Shown: positions 10,370-19,324 of the stretch, one piece after another
Position numbering within the stretch: the first letter of the stretch is position 1
How the letters are laid out: each line of letters opens with the position of its first letter
Program-made: the position numbers and the translations under genes
Notes under the pieces: model-generated
What the model saw: only the letters and a program-made list of their open reading frames with translations
Databases searched by the model: none
What the model was told of the DNA's origin: nothing
NCBI RefSeq assembly: GCF_024749045.1
Contig: NZ_CP087184.1
Coordinates: forward strand, 2,232,001 to 2,296,000
DNA: 64,000 nucleotides
Source of the DNA: Pseudomonas sp. B21-028
GTDB taxonomy: Bacteria > Pseudomonadota > Gammaproteobacteria > Pseudomonadales > Pseudomonadaceae
Direction of reading: 5' to 3'

Positions 10370-10410
10370 TTGCTGTGGGACACAGCCCTTTGAGTTTTCA
10401 CATGGTCCCC

Positions 10411-10500
10411 TGTGGGAGCGAGCCTGCTCGCGATAGCGGTGGGTCAATCAGTATTGATGTCGACTGACACACCGTCATCGCGAGCAGGCTCGCTCCCACA
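10411..10500. repeat. Type A REPIN
   Basis: Two intact REP arms, TGTGGGAGCGAGCCTGCTCG and its reverse complement, separated by about 40 bp containing TCAATCAGTATTGATGTCGA. Lies 3' of the TauE/SafE gene. Confidence 0.92.
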
Positions 10501-10669
10501 GTAGTCCGTGTCTGCCTCTGCATCGCTTGCTCCCTCCCGCACCACGGTTGCGCAATGACCCCGCTGACCTAAGCTTCATGGCAGGCTGGCGCAGTATTGG
10601 GCGACTCTCTCGCGGAACAATTGCCGCCCTGTGCAATCAGTACAGCGTGAATATCAAAAGGAGAGGCGC

Positions 10670-11218
10670 ATGCTCATTCGGTCATTGACCTTGGCAACCT
10701 TGCTGGCCATCGCCGGCCCCCTGTTCGCCGCAGATGGTGACTCACCCCTGGTGGCGGAGGTGGGCAGGTCCCGTTCCTTGGTCGTCATCGCGCCCAGCAC
10801 CGTGGACCCTGCATGGGTCAGCCTGAAAAAGGCCCTGGACGAACCGGCGGGCAAGCAGGGTTTTTCCGAGCGCAACATGGTCCTCTACACCGTGCTCAAC
10901 ACCATCGGGCAGCGCGACGGCAAGGACCTGGACCCCCAAAGCACCATGGCGCTGATCCGTTCACTCAAGCTGGGGGCCGGGGCCCAGACCAAGATCATCC
11001 TGGTGGGCAAGGATGGGGAAAAGAAGCTTGAGCATTCCGGGGCAATCGAACTGAAGGAACTCTTCGACACTGTCGATAAGCTGCCCGCGGCAGAAAAAGA
11101 AGCAACGCCTCCCGCGCCACCTCCAGCGCCTGAAGTTGCACCGGCCAAGGATACGAAGGGCGCGAAGCCCGGCAAGGCAGCCAAGCCTGCGGCTGCGCCG
11201 AAACCGTTGGATGATTGA
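10670..11218 (+). CDS. DUF4174 domain exported protein
   Basis: 182 residues with a signal peptide (IRSLTLATLLAIAGPLFA) and then a DUF4174-type thioredoxin-like region: RSLVVIAPSTVDPAW, a central YTVLNTIG and TKIILVGKDGEKKL. The last 45 residues are low-complexity Pro/Ala/Lys (PPAPPPAPEVAPAKD). ATG 10670 has AAAGGAGAGG upstream, which decides the start over GTG 10631. Probably periplasmic; role unknown. Confidence 0.88.
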   Translation: MLIRSLTLATLLAIAGPLFAADGDSPLVAEVGRSRSLVVIAPSTVDPAWVSLKKALDEPAGKQGFSERNMVLYTVLNTIGQRDGKDLDPQSTMALIRSLKLGAGAQTKIILVGKDGEKKLEHSGAIELKELFDTVDKLPAAEKEATPPAPPPAPEVAPAKDTKGAKPGKAAKPAAAPKPLDD

Positions 11219-11233
11219 TCTGCTGGTGATCCC

Positions 11234-11365
11234 TGTGGCGAGGGGATTTATCCCCGCTGGGCTGCGTAGCAGCCCCTCCTGAATCGCACCGCCGTGTCAT
11301 GTGGGCTGAATGGCAGTTTTTTGGGGCTGCTTCGCACCCCAGCGGGGATAAATCCCCTCGCCACA
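11234..11365. repeat. Type B palindromic repeat element
   Basis: Outer arms TGTGGCGAGGGGATTTATCC and its complement, inner arms GGGCTGCGTAGCAGCCC and GGGGCTGCTTCGCACCCC. Fills the gap between the convergent DUF4174 and beta-lactamase genes, so it may act as a two-way terminator. Confidence 0.92.
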
Positions 11366-11375
11366 GGAGCTCGAT

Positions 11376-12524
11376 TTACTTCTCATCCAACGCCATCAGG
11401 ATCCGGTGCGCCGCCTTCACCCGTTCCTCGATGGGATAATTCCTGTTCGCCAACAGCACGATGCCCATGTTCTTGCCAGGCACGAAAGCCGCATAGGCGC
11501 CGAAGCCGCCAGTCGAGCCGGTCTTGTTGATCCACGCGCTGTCCGGGGCAGGGCGGGGCGGATCGAGAGGCTCGACCTTGTTCGGTTTCATGGCGACTTC
11601 CGCCGAATTGCCAGCCAGCAGCTCACTGACCGTCACCGGGTAGGGGTAGAACTCCCAGCCCAACCCCTGGGTCATGCCGCCGACCTGGTAGAACCCGGTG
11701 TGGGTCGTGGCGATGGCTTGTTGCAGGTCAGGGGTCAGCTTTTCCGGTCGCAGGTTGGCCTCGACGAAACGGATCAGGTCCGAGGTGCTGGTTTTCACGC
11801 CATAGGCTTCGGAGTCCATTGCCCCGGGACCGACCCGGACTGGCTTGCCGTCCTTTGCGTAGCCTTGGGCGTATCGGCCCGACTCTGACGCCGGCACCCG
11901 CAGGTAACTGTGCTTGAGGCCCAGGCCCGGCATCAGCATCTGTTCCATCGCATCATCGAAAGGGCGATCCAGGCTGCGGGCGGCCAGATAGCCGAACAGG
12001 CCGATGCTCGGGTTCGAATAGAGCCGTTGGGTACCGGCCGGGTAAAGCGGTTTCCAGGCCTTGTAGTAGCCAAACATCCGGTCCGGGTGGTCCGCGCTCT
12101 CGGGAAACTGCAACGGCAATCCACCGGCGGTGTAGGTGGCGAGGTTGAGCAGGCTGGTGCTCTCCAGGGCGCCGCCGTGCAACTCGGGGGCGTAGCGGCC
12201 GGCCGGATCCGACAGCGACAGCTTGCCCTGGGCCTGGGCGTAGGCGCCGAGTGTTGCGGTGAAGGTCTTGCTGACCGAGCCTATTTCAAAGAGCGTCTGG
12301 TCGGTGACCGGCTGCTTCGTTTCCCTGGAGGCCACGCCGTAATTGAAGTAGTGAGGTTGGCCGTCCAGCGTGATCGCCACGGCCATGCCGGCGATGTCCT
12401 GTCGCTTCATCAAGGGTTCGATAACCGCATTGACGGTCTCTTCGAGGCGATCCTGGGCAAAGCCCGGCATGATTCCACATCCCAGCAAAAAGGTGCCTGC
12501 AAGTATCGATCGGGTCATTTGCAT
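11376..12524 (-). CDS. ampC: Class C beta-lactamase
   Basis: Periplasmic serine beta-lactamase of 382 residues. Signal peptide residues 1-24 (ending PGFAQ). Active-site S83-V-S-K86, Y169-S-N171 and K334-T-G336 are all present, as required for AmpC activity. Met at 12524 is chosen because GGAG lies 10 bases upstream and the signal peptide begins there. No ampR is adjacent: the gene stands alone with a 284-bp non-coding region before the peroxidase gene, so regulation is not visible here. Resistance spectrum cannot be inferred from sequence alone. Confidence 0.93.
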   Translation of the reverse strand: MQMTRSILAGTFLLGCGIMPGFAQDRLEETVNAVIEPLMKRQDIAGMAVAITLDGQPHYFNYGVASRETKQPVTDQTLFEIGSVSKTFTATLGAYAQAQGKLSLSDPAGRYAPELHGGALESTSLLNLATYTAGGLPLQFPESADHPDRMFGYYKAWKPLYPAGTQRLYSNPSIGLFGYLAARSLDRPFDDAMEQMLMPGLGLKHSYLRVPASESGRYAQGYAKDGKPVRVGPGAMDSEAYGVKTSTSDLIRFVEANLRPEKLTPDLQQAIATTHTGFYQVGGMTQGLGWEFYPYPVTVSELLAGNSAEVAMKPNKVEPLDPPRPAPDSAWINKTGSTGGFGAYAAFVPGKNMGIVLLANRNYPIEERVKAAHRILMALDEK

Positions 12525-12808
12525 GTTGACCGTTCTCCATGAATGGCGAGAGTTCAAACCGCGCTGCATCCGGCAGCCTTGACGGCTCAATGCACCGTTG
12601 GGGTGCAATCTTTGGAGCGCACTCTAGGAAGTTTTCGGCGACGAGGCAACCCGAAGTCTTTCGCTCCGGGGCAGGTTCCGAGCCATCCGACGAGGGCGAA
12701 AGAGGGATCCTACAAAAAGCCTGGGTCGCACAGGCGGGTTCCCCATTGGCAAACCACCACAAATCCATGGCCTCCGGGTAGACTTGTGCTCTTTCCAGAG
12801 GAGTTCAC

Positions 12809-13702
12809 ATGAGTTACTACCAGCCCGGCATTCTCGCCACCCCTGTTCCGCCTCAGGCTCGTCACTTGTTTTTCGCCCTGGAATCGGCCGAGGCGTTGCC
12901 GGCTGCGCTCGACAGGTTGGTGCTGCAACTGGACGGGCGTGAGGTGATCGGTCTAGGCGAGTCGCTGGTCCAGGCGCTGGGCGCTCACATCGAAGGCTTG
13001 CGGGCATTTCCTGCGCTGGCGGGCGTGGGCGTGGACAATCCTTCGACCCAACACGCGCTGTGGTGCTGGCTGCACGGCGAAGACCGCGGCGAACTGCTGC
13101 ACCGCAGCCGCGCCATCGAGGCGGCGCTGGCGCCGGCGTTGCGCCTGGTGCAGATGAACGAAACCTTCCGCCACATGACCGGCCACGACCTGACGGGCTA
13201 TGAAGACGGCACCGAGAACCCCCACGACGAAGCCGCCATCGCCGCGGCCCTGGCCCAGGGCACCGACGGTCTGCGCGGTGGCAGTTTCGCGGCGATCCAG
13301 CAGTGGCAACACGATCTGGATGGCTTCGCGGCCCTGCAACCCCATGAACGCGACAACATCATGGGCCGGCGGCTGAGCGACAACGAAGAGCTCGACGATG
13401 CGCCGGTGTCGGCCCACGTCAAACGCACTGCCCAGGAAAGCTTCGCGCCTCAAGCGTTCGTCGTGCGCCGCTCCATGCCGTGGATCGAAGGGGGGCGGGC
13501 CGGCCTGATGTTCCTGGCGTTCGGCTTCTCCCTCGACGCTTTCGAGGCGCAACTGCGGCGCATGAGCGGGCTTGAAGATGGCATCACCGATGGCTTGTAT
13601 CGCATGAGCCGGCCGATTACCGGCGGCTACTACTGGTGCCCGCCGTTGCTGGACGGACGCCTGGACCTGCGGGCCCTGGCCGGGGGTTGTGCAAAAGCGT
13701 GA
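12809..13702 (+). CDS. Dyp-type heme peroxidase
   Basis: 297 residues, the size of compact YfeX/TyrA-like Dyp peroxidases. The distal motif reads G130-Y-E-D133-G-T-E-N-P, which keeps the catalytic Asp of GxxDG. The heme-binding half contains AHVKRTAQES and VVRRSMPW, with AGLMFLAFG near the end. It has no signal peptide and no encapsulin neighbour, so it is probably a free cytoplasmic enzyme oxidising dyes, porphyrinogens or phenols with H2O2. Confidence 0.92.
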   Translation: MSYYQPGILATPVPPQARHLFFALESAEALPAALDRLVLQLDGREVIGLGESLVQALGAHIEGLRAFPALAGVGVDNPSTQHALWCWLHGEDRGELLHRSRAIEAALAPALRLVQMNETFRHMTGHDLTGYEDGTENPHDEAAIAAALAQGTDGLRGGSFAAIQQWQHDLDGFAALQPHERDNIMGRRLSDNEELDDAPVSAHVKRTAQESFAPQAFVVRRSMPWIEGGRAGLMFLAFGFSLDAFEAQLRRMSGLEDGITDGLYRMSRPITGGYYWCPPLLDGRLDLRALAGGCAKA

Positions 13703-13754
13703 CGTGAACGCTATCCTTGGCCCCGGACGTCTACCGTGGAACAGGGGAAGCAGC

Positions 13755-14501
13755 GTGGATAAAGTCATCGTGATCACCGGTGGTGGCCGTGGTATCGGGG
13801 CGGCCACGGCATTACTGGCTGCCGAGCTGGGGTATCGGATCTGCATCAACTACCAGTCCGATGAAAACGCCGCGCAGGACGTGCTGGCGCAGGTTCGCGC
13901 CAAGGGCGCACAGGTCATTGCCGTGCGCGCCGATGTGAGTATCGAGGATGAAGTGGTCGGCCTGTTCGACCGGGTGGACGCGGAGCTGGGGCGCGTCACG
14001 GCGCTGGTGAACAACGCCGGTACGGTCGCCCACAAGTCCCGGCTCGACGAGATGTCCGAGTTCCGCATCCTCAAGATCATGAAGACCAACGTACTGGGGC
14101 CGATCCTCTGCGCCAAGCACGCCGTGCTGCGCATGTCCCCCCGGCATGGCGGGCAGGGCGGCAGTATCGTCAACGTGTCATCGGTGGCCGCCCGCCTGGG
14201 CTCGCCGAACGAATACGTCGACTATGCCGCTTCCAAGGGCGCGCTGGACACCTTCACCATCGGCCTGTCCAAGGAAGTGGCGGGCGAGGGTATCCGCGTC
14301 AATGCGGTTCGCCCGGGCTACATCTACACCGATTTCCATGCCCTCAGCGGTGATCCGGAACGGGTCAGCAAACTGGAATCGGCAATCCCCATGGCCCGGG
14401 GCGGACGTCCGGATGAAGTGGCTGAAGCGATTATCTGGTTGCTGTCGGACAAGGCTTCGTATGCCACCGGGACGTTTCTGGATTTGGGCGGGGGGCGCTG
14501 A
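13755..14501 (+). CDS. SDR family oxidoreductase
   Basis: 248 residues, Rossmann fold with TGGGRGIG at residues 8-15, NNAG, the catalytic Ser in NVSSVAA and YxxxK in YAASK. The acidic segment IRADVS-like AVRADVS marks the nucleotide pocket. GTG 13755 with AGGGGAAG upstream is chosen; the frame is open from 13689 but that part overlaps the peroxidase end. Likely an NAD(P)-dependent 3-oxoacyl or sugar reductase of unknown substrate. Confidence 0.93.
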   Translation: MDKVIVITGGGRGIGAATALLAAELGYRICINYQSDENAAQDVLAQVRAKGAQVIAVRADVSIEDEVVGLFDRVDAELGRVTALVNNAGTVAHKSRLDEMSEFRILKIMKTNVLGPILCAKHAVLRMSPRHGGQGGSIVNVSSVAARLGSPNEYVDYAASKGALDTFTIGLSKEVAGEGIRVNAVRPGYIYTDFHALSGDPERVSKLESAIPMARGGRPDEVAEAIIWLLSDKASYATGTFLDLGGGR

Positions 14502-14520
14502 GTTTCGTCAGCACTGGCCC

Positions 14521-14613
14521 CATCGCGAGCAGGCTCGCTCCCACAATGGATCTTCAGTGGCCCTGTACTCAGGTTCACAGCAGATCGATGTGGGAGCGAG
14601 CCTGCTCGCGATG
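14521..14613. repeat. Type A REPIN, opposite arm order
   Basis: Here the CGCGAGCAGGCTCGCTCCCA arm comes first and GTGGGAGCGAGCCTGCTCGC second, facing outward. It lies between the convergent SDR and MocR genes. Confidence 0.9.
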
Positions 14614-14636
14614 GGGGCAACACCGACAACCCGATC

Positions 14637-16046
14637 TCAAAACGACCGGATAATCCGCCCCAACGTCTCCATGGCCTTTTCCGACGCCTCGGTCCAAGGG
14701 CTGCCGTAGTTCAAGCGAATGCAGTTCCTGAACCGCTGCGTCGCTGAAAAGATCGGGCCTGGTGCGATGCTGATGCCCTGGGCCAAGGCCATCTGGAACA
14801 GTTTCAGCGAGTCCATCTGTTCCGGCAGCTCCAGCCACAGGAAATATCCTCCGGCCGGGTGGCTGACGCGGGTCTGGGCCGGGAAATGGCGGGCGATGGC
14901 GGCGAGCATGGCGCTCTGCTGTTCTTCCAGGGCGTAGCGCAGTTTGCGCAGGTGGCGGTCGTAGCCGCCGTGCTGCAGGTAGTCGGCAATGGCGGCCTGG
15001 GCCGGCATCGAGGCGCACAGCGAGGTCATGAGTTTCAGGCGCTCGATTTTCTGCGCGTAACGGCCGGCGGCAACCCAGCCGATGCGGTAACCCGGTGCCA
15101 GACTCTTGGCGAACGATCCGCAGTGCATCACCAACCCTTCGGTGTCGAACGCTTTGGCCGGCTTCGGAGCTTGCTGGCCGTAGTAGAGTTCGGCGTACAC
15201 GTCATCCTCGATCAATGGCACCTGATGGCGGCGCAACAACGCCACCAGCGCCTGTTTCCGTTCCTCGGGCATGGTTGCGCCCATGGGGTTCTGGAAGCTG
15301 GTCATGCACCAGCACGCCTTGATCGGATGACGCTCCAGGGTTTGTTCCAGTACCTCCAGGTCAATACCGTCGCGCGGATGCACGGGGATTTCCACGGCCT
15401 TGAGCTTGAGCCGTTCCAGCACCTGCAGGCTGGCATAGAACGCCGGTGCCTCGATGGCCACCAGGTCGCCGGGCTCGGTCACGGCTTGCAGGCACAGGTT
15501 CAAGGCTTCCAGGGCGCCGTTGGTGACCAGCAGCTCATCCATGGGCAGCATCAGTCCACCGACCATGTAGCGCAGGGCGATCTGTCGGCGCAGTTGCGGG
15601 TTGCCCGGGGACATATCGGTGACTACCACCCGCGGGTCCATATCCCGGGTGGCGCTGGACAGTGAGCGGGACAGCCGTTGCAGCGGGAACAGCGTCGGGC
15701 TGGGGAATGCCGAGCCGAAGGGCACGGTGCCCGGGTCCTTGATTGAATTCAGCACCGAGAACACCAGTTCGCTGACGTCGACCTCGGTGGATTCGTGCAC
15801 CGGGCTACTGATGACCGGCTCGGAAAAAGGCCTTGGCGCATGGTTGTTGACGAAGTAGCCGGAACGCGGCCGGGCCCGGATCAGGCCGCGTCGCTCCAGC
15901 AGGTAATACGCCTGGAACACCGTGGACGGGCTGACACCGTAGGTCTGGCTGGCATAGCGCACCGACGGCACGCGCTGTCCCGGCCCCAGCATGCCGGAGC
16001 GGATCAGCTGCGCGATGTCGTCGGCGAATTTCTCGTAGCGTTTCAT
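14637..16046 (-). CDS. MocR-type PLP aminotransferase/GntR regulator
   Basis: 469 residues. Residues 1-70 are a GntR winged helix (YGVSPSTVFQAYYLLERRGL). The rest is an aminotransferase fold I domain with the PLP lysine in CGSFAKSLAPGYRIGW and a DDVYAELYYG segment. MocR proteins sense amino acids or vitamin B6 forms and switch neighbouring genes. ATG 16046 fits the GntR start better than TTG 16064. The upstream neighbour is ccoG on the same strand, separated by a REPIN; target unknown. Confidence 0.93.
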   Translation of the reverse strand: MKRYEKFADDIAQLIRSGMLGPGQRVPSVRYASQTYGVSPSTVFQAYYLLERRGLIRARPRSGYFVNNHAPRPFSEPVISSPVHESTEVDVSELVFSVLNSIKDPGTVPFGSAFPSPTLFPLQRLSRSLSSATRDMDPRVVVTDMSPGNPQLRRQIALRYMVGGLMLPMDELLVTNGALEALNLCLQAVTEPGDLVAIEAPAFYASLQVLERLKLKAVEIPVHPRDGIDLEVLEQTLERHPIKACWCMTSFQNPMGATMPEERKQALVALLRRHQVPLIEDDVYAELYYGQQAPKPAKAFDTEGLVMHCGSFAKSLAPGYRIGWVAAGRYAQKIERLKLMTSLCASMPAQAAIADYLQHGGYDRHLRKLRYALEEQQSAMLAAIARHFPAQTRVSHPAGGYFLWLELPEQMDSLKLFQMALAQGISIAPGPIFSATQRFRNCIRLNYGSPWTEASEKAMETLGRIIRSF

Positions 16047-16085
16047 TTCCGGTCCAGTCAGCAACGGTTCAGGTTGCGCATCTAC

Positions 16086-16174
16086 TGCGGGAGCGAGCCT
16101 GCTCGCGATAGCGGGCTGCCAGACACATCAAGATTGACTGTGTTGGCCTCATCGCGAGCAGGCTCGCTCCCACA
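16086..16174. repeat. Type A REPIN
   Basis: GCGGGAGCGAGCCTGCTCGC and its complement, followed by seven A residues at the right edge. In the downstream direction of ccoG (minus strand) this reads as T7 then a strong hairpin. It separates ccoG from the MocR gene. Confidence 0.9.
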
Positions 16175-16198
16175 AAAAAAGCTCTGCATCTTAAGGCT

Positions 16199-17611
16199 TC
16201 AGCGATTCATCGGCGCGACAAAACGGCTTTTGGCCTCGCTATGAATGTTGGGCTCGTCACTGTCGGCTACCTTGAAGGTCAATTCCTGCGAACCGCTGCG
16301 AGGCCGCTCGCTGAGCATTGCCACCGACACCGGTACGTCGACGATTTCTCCCGGGGCAAGGCTCAGTCGGGTCTTGCCCTGCAAGACGAAGTCGTCGCCG
16401 TTCACCAGGGAAAGCTGATAGCCCTGGCGTTGCTGGGTCTTGTTGATGATCTTCAGGCTGTAGATGTTCTCGATCAGGCCCTGGCTGTTTTCGCGGAACA
16501 GGCCGCGGTCCTTGCTCACGTCCAGAGATACCATGGGCCGCTCCACCAACGCCACCACCAGCGCGCCGATCATCACCAGCAGCACGGCGGTATAGCCGAT
16601 CAGCCGTGGTCGCAGCAGGTGGGTCTTGCCCCCCTGCAACTGGCGCTCGGAAGTGTATTTGACCAGTCCGCGGGCGTAACCCATCTTGTCCATGATCGAA
16701 TCGCAGGCGTCGATGCAGGCCGCGCAGCCAATGCACTCCATTTGCAGGCCGTCGCGGATATCGATGCCGGTCGGGCAGACCTGCACGCACATCTGGCAGT
16801 CGATGCAGTCTCCCAGGCCGAGACTGGCCGGGTTCGCCTCGCGCTTGCGTGGTCCGCGGACTTCGCCACGGGCCGCGTCGTAGGAAATGGTCAGGGTGTC
16901 CTTGTCGAACATCACGCTCTGGAACCGCGCATAGGGGCACATGTGCATGCACACCGCTTCACGCAGCCAGCCGGCATTGAGGTACGTGGCGCCGGTGAAG
17001 AACAGTACCCAAAAGAGGCTTACGCCGGCCATTTGCAAGGTCAGCAGTTCTTCGGCCAAGGGGCGGATCGGCGTGAAGTAGCCGACGAAGGTCAGGCCGG
17101 TGAGCAGGCTGATGGCCAGCCACAACGTGTGCTTGGCCGAGCGACGCAGCAGTTTGTCCAGGCTCCAGGGCGCGGCGTGCAGCTTGATCCGTTGGTTGCG
17201 ATCGCCTTCGATGATTTTCTCGCACCACATGAAGATCCAGGTCCAGGAGCTCTGTGGACAGGTGTAGCCGCACCACACCCGGCCGGCGAACACGGTGATC
17301 GCGAACAGGCCGAAGGCGGCGATGATCAACAGCGCCGACAGAAGGATGAAGTCCTGGGGCCAGAAGGTTGCGCCGAAAATGTGGAATTTGCTTTCGGCAA
17401 GGTCCCAGAGCACTGCCTGGCGGCCGCCCCAGTTCAACCAAACCGTGCCGAAGAACAACAGGAACAGCACGCCCGCGCCGCTCATGCGCAAGGTGCGGAA
17501 CACACCGCTGAAGCTGCGGGTGTGGATCAGGTTGTCGGTCGTCCTGGCTTTGATCTTCGCCGGCACAGGTTCAAAGGTCTGTATCAACTGGACGGGGATT
17601 CTATCGCTCAT
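16199..17611 (-). CDS. ccoG: Cytochrome c oxidase accessory protein CcoG
   Basis: 470-residue membrane ferredoxin of the CcoG/RdxA/FixG family, linked to copper handling during cbb3 oxidase assembly. It has several membrane helices with VWCGYTCPQ between them, then two [4Fe-4S] motifs, CIDCQMCVQVCP and CIGCAACIDAC, then a periplasmic Ig-like FixG C-terminal domain (LSLAPGEIVDVPVSV). Met 17611 is preferred over 17656. ccoN, ccoO, ccoP, ccoH and ccoI are not adjacent, so this is an isolated copy. No FNR/ANR box was seen upstream. Confidence 0.93.
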   Translation of the reverse strand: MSDRIPVQLIQTFEPVPAKIKARTTDNLIHTRSFSGVFRTLRMSGAGVLFLLFFGTVWLNWGGRQAVLWDLAESKFHIFGATFWPQDFILLSALLIIAAFGLFAITVFAGRVWCGYTCPQSSWTWIFMWCEKIIEGDRNQRIKLHAAPWSLDKLLRRSAKHTLWLAISLLTGLTFVGYFTPIRPLAEELLTLQMAGVSLFWVLFFTGATYLNAGWLREAVCMHMCPYARFQSVMFDKDTLTISYDAARGEVRGPRKREANPASLGLGDCIDCQMCVQVCPTGIDIRDGLQMECIGCAACIDACDSIMDKMGYARGLVKYTSERQLQGGKTHLLRPRLIGYTAVLLVMIGALVVALVERPMVSLDVSKDRGLFRENSQGLIENIYSLKIINKTQQRQGYQLSLVNGDDFVLQGKTRLSLAPGEIVDVPVSVAMLSERPRSGSQELTFKVADSDEPNIHSEAKSRFVAPMNR

Positions 17612-17773
17612 GGTCGGTCGCTCATCAGCCTTATCTGGCCCGGGCACTATGACCATCGAACTGTTTGCATAACAGACTCAGGTGTTTCGATAAAAACCGG
17701 ATCAGATGGGCTGGAGGCCAGGGCCTGCGACAGGTTGAAGCACCCCGTATTTCTCCATGGTGAGGGGGGCATC

Positions 17774-17904
17774 TGTGGCGAGGGGATTTATCCCCGCTGG
17801 GTTGCGAAGCAACCCCAGAAAATTGCCCCCGATCTATCTGACATACCGATGCGATTCAATTGGGGTTGCTTCGCAACCCAGCGGGGATAAATCCCCTCGC
17901 CACA
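17774..17904. repeat. Type B palindromic repeat element
   Basis: Complete copy: outer arms with GGGGATTTATCCCC, inner arms GGGTTGCGAAGCAACCC and GGGGTTGCTTCGCAACCC. The inner stem changed on both sides (GTTGC/GCAAC instead of GCTGC/GCAGC), a compensatory change that supports a folded function. Confidence 0.92.
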
Positions 17905-17931
17905 AAGTACCCACTCGACGACCAAGCGGGG

Positions 17932-18165
17932 TCAGATCGCCGAGCCGCTATCGGTCGCTTTGAGATGCTCGCGTCCATCCTTCGCGCCGGCCACGGTCAG
18001 GGCGTCGGCTTCGGCCTCGGTGATGTAGATACGCTGGCCATCGACCTCCACCGCCGACATGGCCTTGTCCGCGTCGGTGATGATCGTCAGCTCGCTGGCG
18101 GAATAGTCTTTCGGGCCATTGGGGGTATCGAAACGACAGGTCTGCTGGTTGATATCAACGGTCAT
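17932..18165 (-). CDS. DUF3203 family protein
   Basis: 77 residues starting MTVDINQQTCRFDTPNG and containing ITDADKAMSAVEVDGQRIYI and TEAEADALTVAGA, the hallmark of the Pseudomonas DUF3203 family. Met 18165 has AAGGAG upstream. The open frame continues further upstream to 18891 but has no supporting signal. Small cytoplasmic protein of unknown function, divergent from mgtC. Confidence 0.85.
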   Translation of the reverse strand: MTVDINQQTCRFDTPNGPKDYSASELTIITDADKAMSAVEVDGQRIYITEAEADALTVAGAKDGREHLKATDSGSAI

Positions 18166-18300
18166 GGTGCTGCTCCTTCCTGATGTCCTGAGCGTTAGGC
18201 GCCTCCCGCTTGCGAGGGTTCGTTGCGCCGGATCAGCGGTCGGTGCACCTCTGGCGTCCGTTGCGGTCCATCGTTTATCGACTGCATGAGGAGGGGGTGT

Positions 18301-18801
18301 ATGGAAGCGTGGTGGCATCAGGTCTGGATCACTCTGCAATCGGAATTCGCCGATATCGGCGATACCCAGCAAATGACGCGTGTCACGGTGCGCCTGCTGA
18401 TGGCCGCGCTGCTCGGCGGCATCCTGGGGTTCGAGCGTGAACACAAGGGCAAGGCGGCCGGCGTGCGCACCCATATGCTCGTCGCGCTGGGCGCGGCGCT
18501 GTTCGTGCTGGTGCCGCAGATGTCCGGCTCCCAGGCCGACGCTATGAGCCGGGTCATACAAGGCATTGTCGCGGGCATCGGTTTTCTTGGTGCGGGCACC
18601 ATCTTGAAGAACACCGATGGCGACGAAGGCCACGTAAAAGGCCTGACCACCGCTGCCGGCCTGTGGATGACGGCGGCCATAGGCGTTGCGGCCGGGTTGG
18701 GCCGGGAAGCGACGGCGGTGCTGAGCACGTTGCTGGCGTTGGCGGTCTTCAGTGTGATGCCGATGATTGTCCGGGCGCTGGAGAGGGATGACAAAACGTG
18801 A
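18301..18801 (+). CDS. MgtC/SapB family membrane protein
   Basis: 166 residues. The MgtC core LLMAALLGGILGFEREHKGK is followed by AAGVRTHMLVALGAALF, then GIGFLGAGTIL and GLTTAAGLWMTAAIGVAAG, giving about four helices. It lacks the C-terminal ACT-like domain of full MgtC, which makes it a SapB-like short form. ATG 18301 is preceded by GGAGGGGG. The family modulates F1Fo ATPase or Mg2+ stress survival; the role here is inferred only. Confidence 0.9.
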   Translation: MEAWWHQVWITLQSEFADIGDTQQMTRVTVRLLMAALLGGILGFEREHKGKAAGVRTHMLVALGAALFVLVPQMSGSQADAMSRVIQGIVAGIGFLGAGTILKNTDGDEGHVKGLTTAAGLWMTAAIGVAAGLGREATAVLSTLLALAVFSVMPMIVRALERDDKT

Positions 18802-18830
18802 TCCCGGCGTTAAGCCCTCAATGCAACACC

Positions 18831-18919
18831 TGTGGGAGCGAGCCTGCTCGCGATGACGGAATGCCAGACAACCCATCTGTGACTGACACACCGCTTCGCG
18901 AGCAGGCTCGCTCCCACAG
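18831..18919. repeat. Type A REPIN
   Basis: Two intact REP arms between the convergent mgtC-like gene and the small proline-rich gene. Confidence 0.92.
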
Positions 18920-18940
18920 GTTCTCCACTACGCTTGTCTT

Positions 18941-19105
18941 TCACACCCGTTCCGGCGGCGCCTCGCTCGGCGGATCGCCCACTGGCTGCTGGGGAGCGAG
19001 TGGAGGATCTTTCTCCGGAACAGGTTCCGGGTCGGGGCCGGGAGGCGGCAGGGTGGGGTCGTCGATGTTGGGATCGGGGGTTTCGGCCGGGATGGGAATA
19101 TTCAT
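18941..19105 (-). CDS. Small proline-rich protein
   Basis: 54 residues, 20 of them proline, with acidic spacers (DPNIDDPTLPPPGPDPEP). Met 19105 is preceded by GGAGA at a normal distance. No signal peptide or cysteine. The composition predicts an extended polyproline-II chain. I believe similar short proteins occur in other pseudomonads but could not check this. Function unknown. Confidence 0.6.
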   Translation of the reverse strand: MNIPIPAETPDPNIDDPTLPPPGPDPEPVPEKDPPLAPQQPVGDPPSEAPPERV

Positions 19106-19324
19106 CGGGACGGGTCTCCGTGACACACGTGGCTTGAGTTGTGCTTACTGTTGTTGACCACCCTGGGCCGGGTTTTATCCCAGTCACCGCCGGGCACATC
19201 CCGCTGAACTTTTCCCTGCCGGTCCGGTTCGGAGTTTAAGTGAGTTCTTTCAGGGACCAATTTTCAGAGACCAGTGGGCCTTTACCGCCATAACGTCCAT
19301 GGGGCGTAAAAGGAGCGATGCTCG

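Noticed and set aside
12539..12812. Small frames between ampC and the Dyp peroxidase
   Set aside because: Overlapping frames without ribosome sites or conserved motifs; this is the promoter gap of the two divergent genes.
17612..17773. FNR/ANR box upstream of ccoG
   Set aside because: No TTGAT-N4-ATCAA-like site was found on reading both strands.
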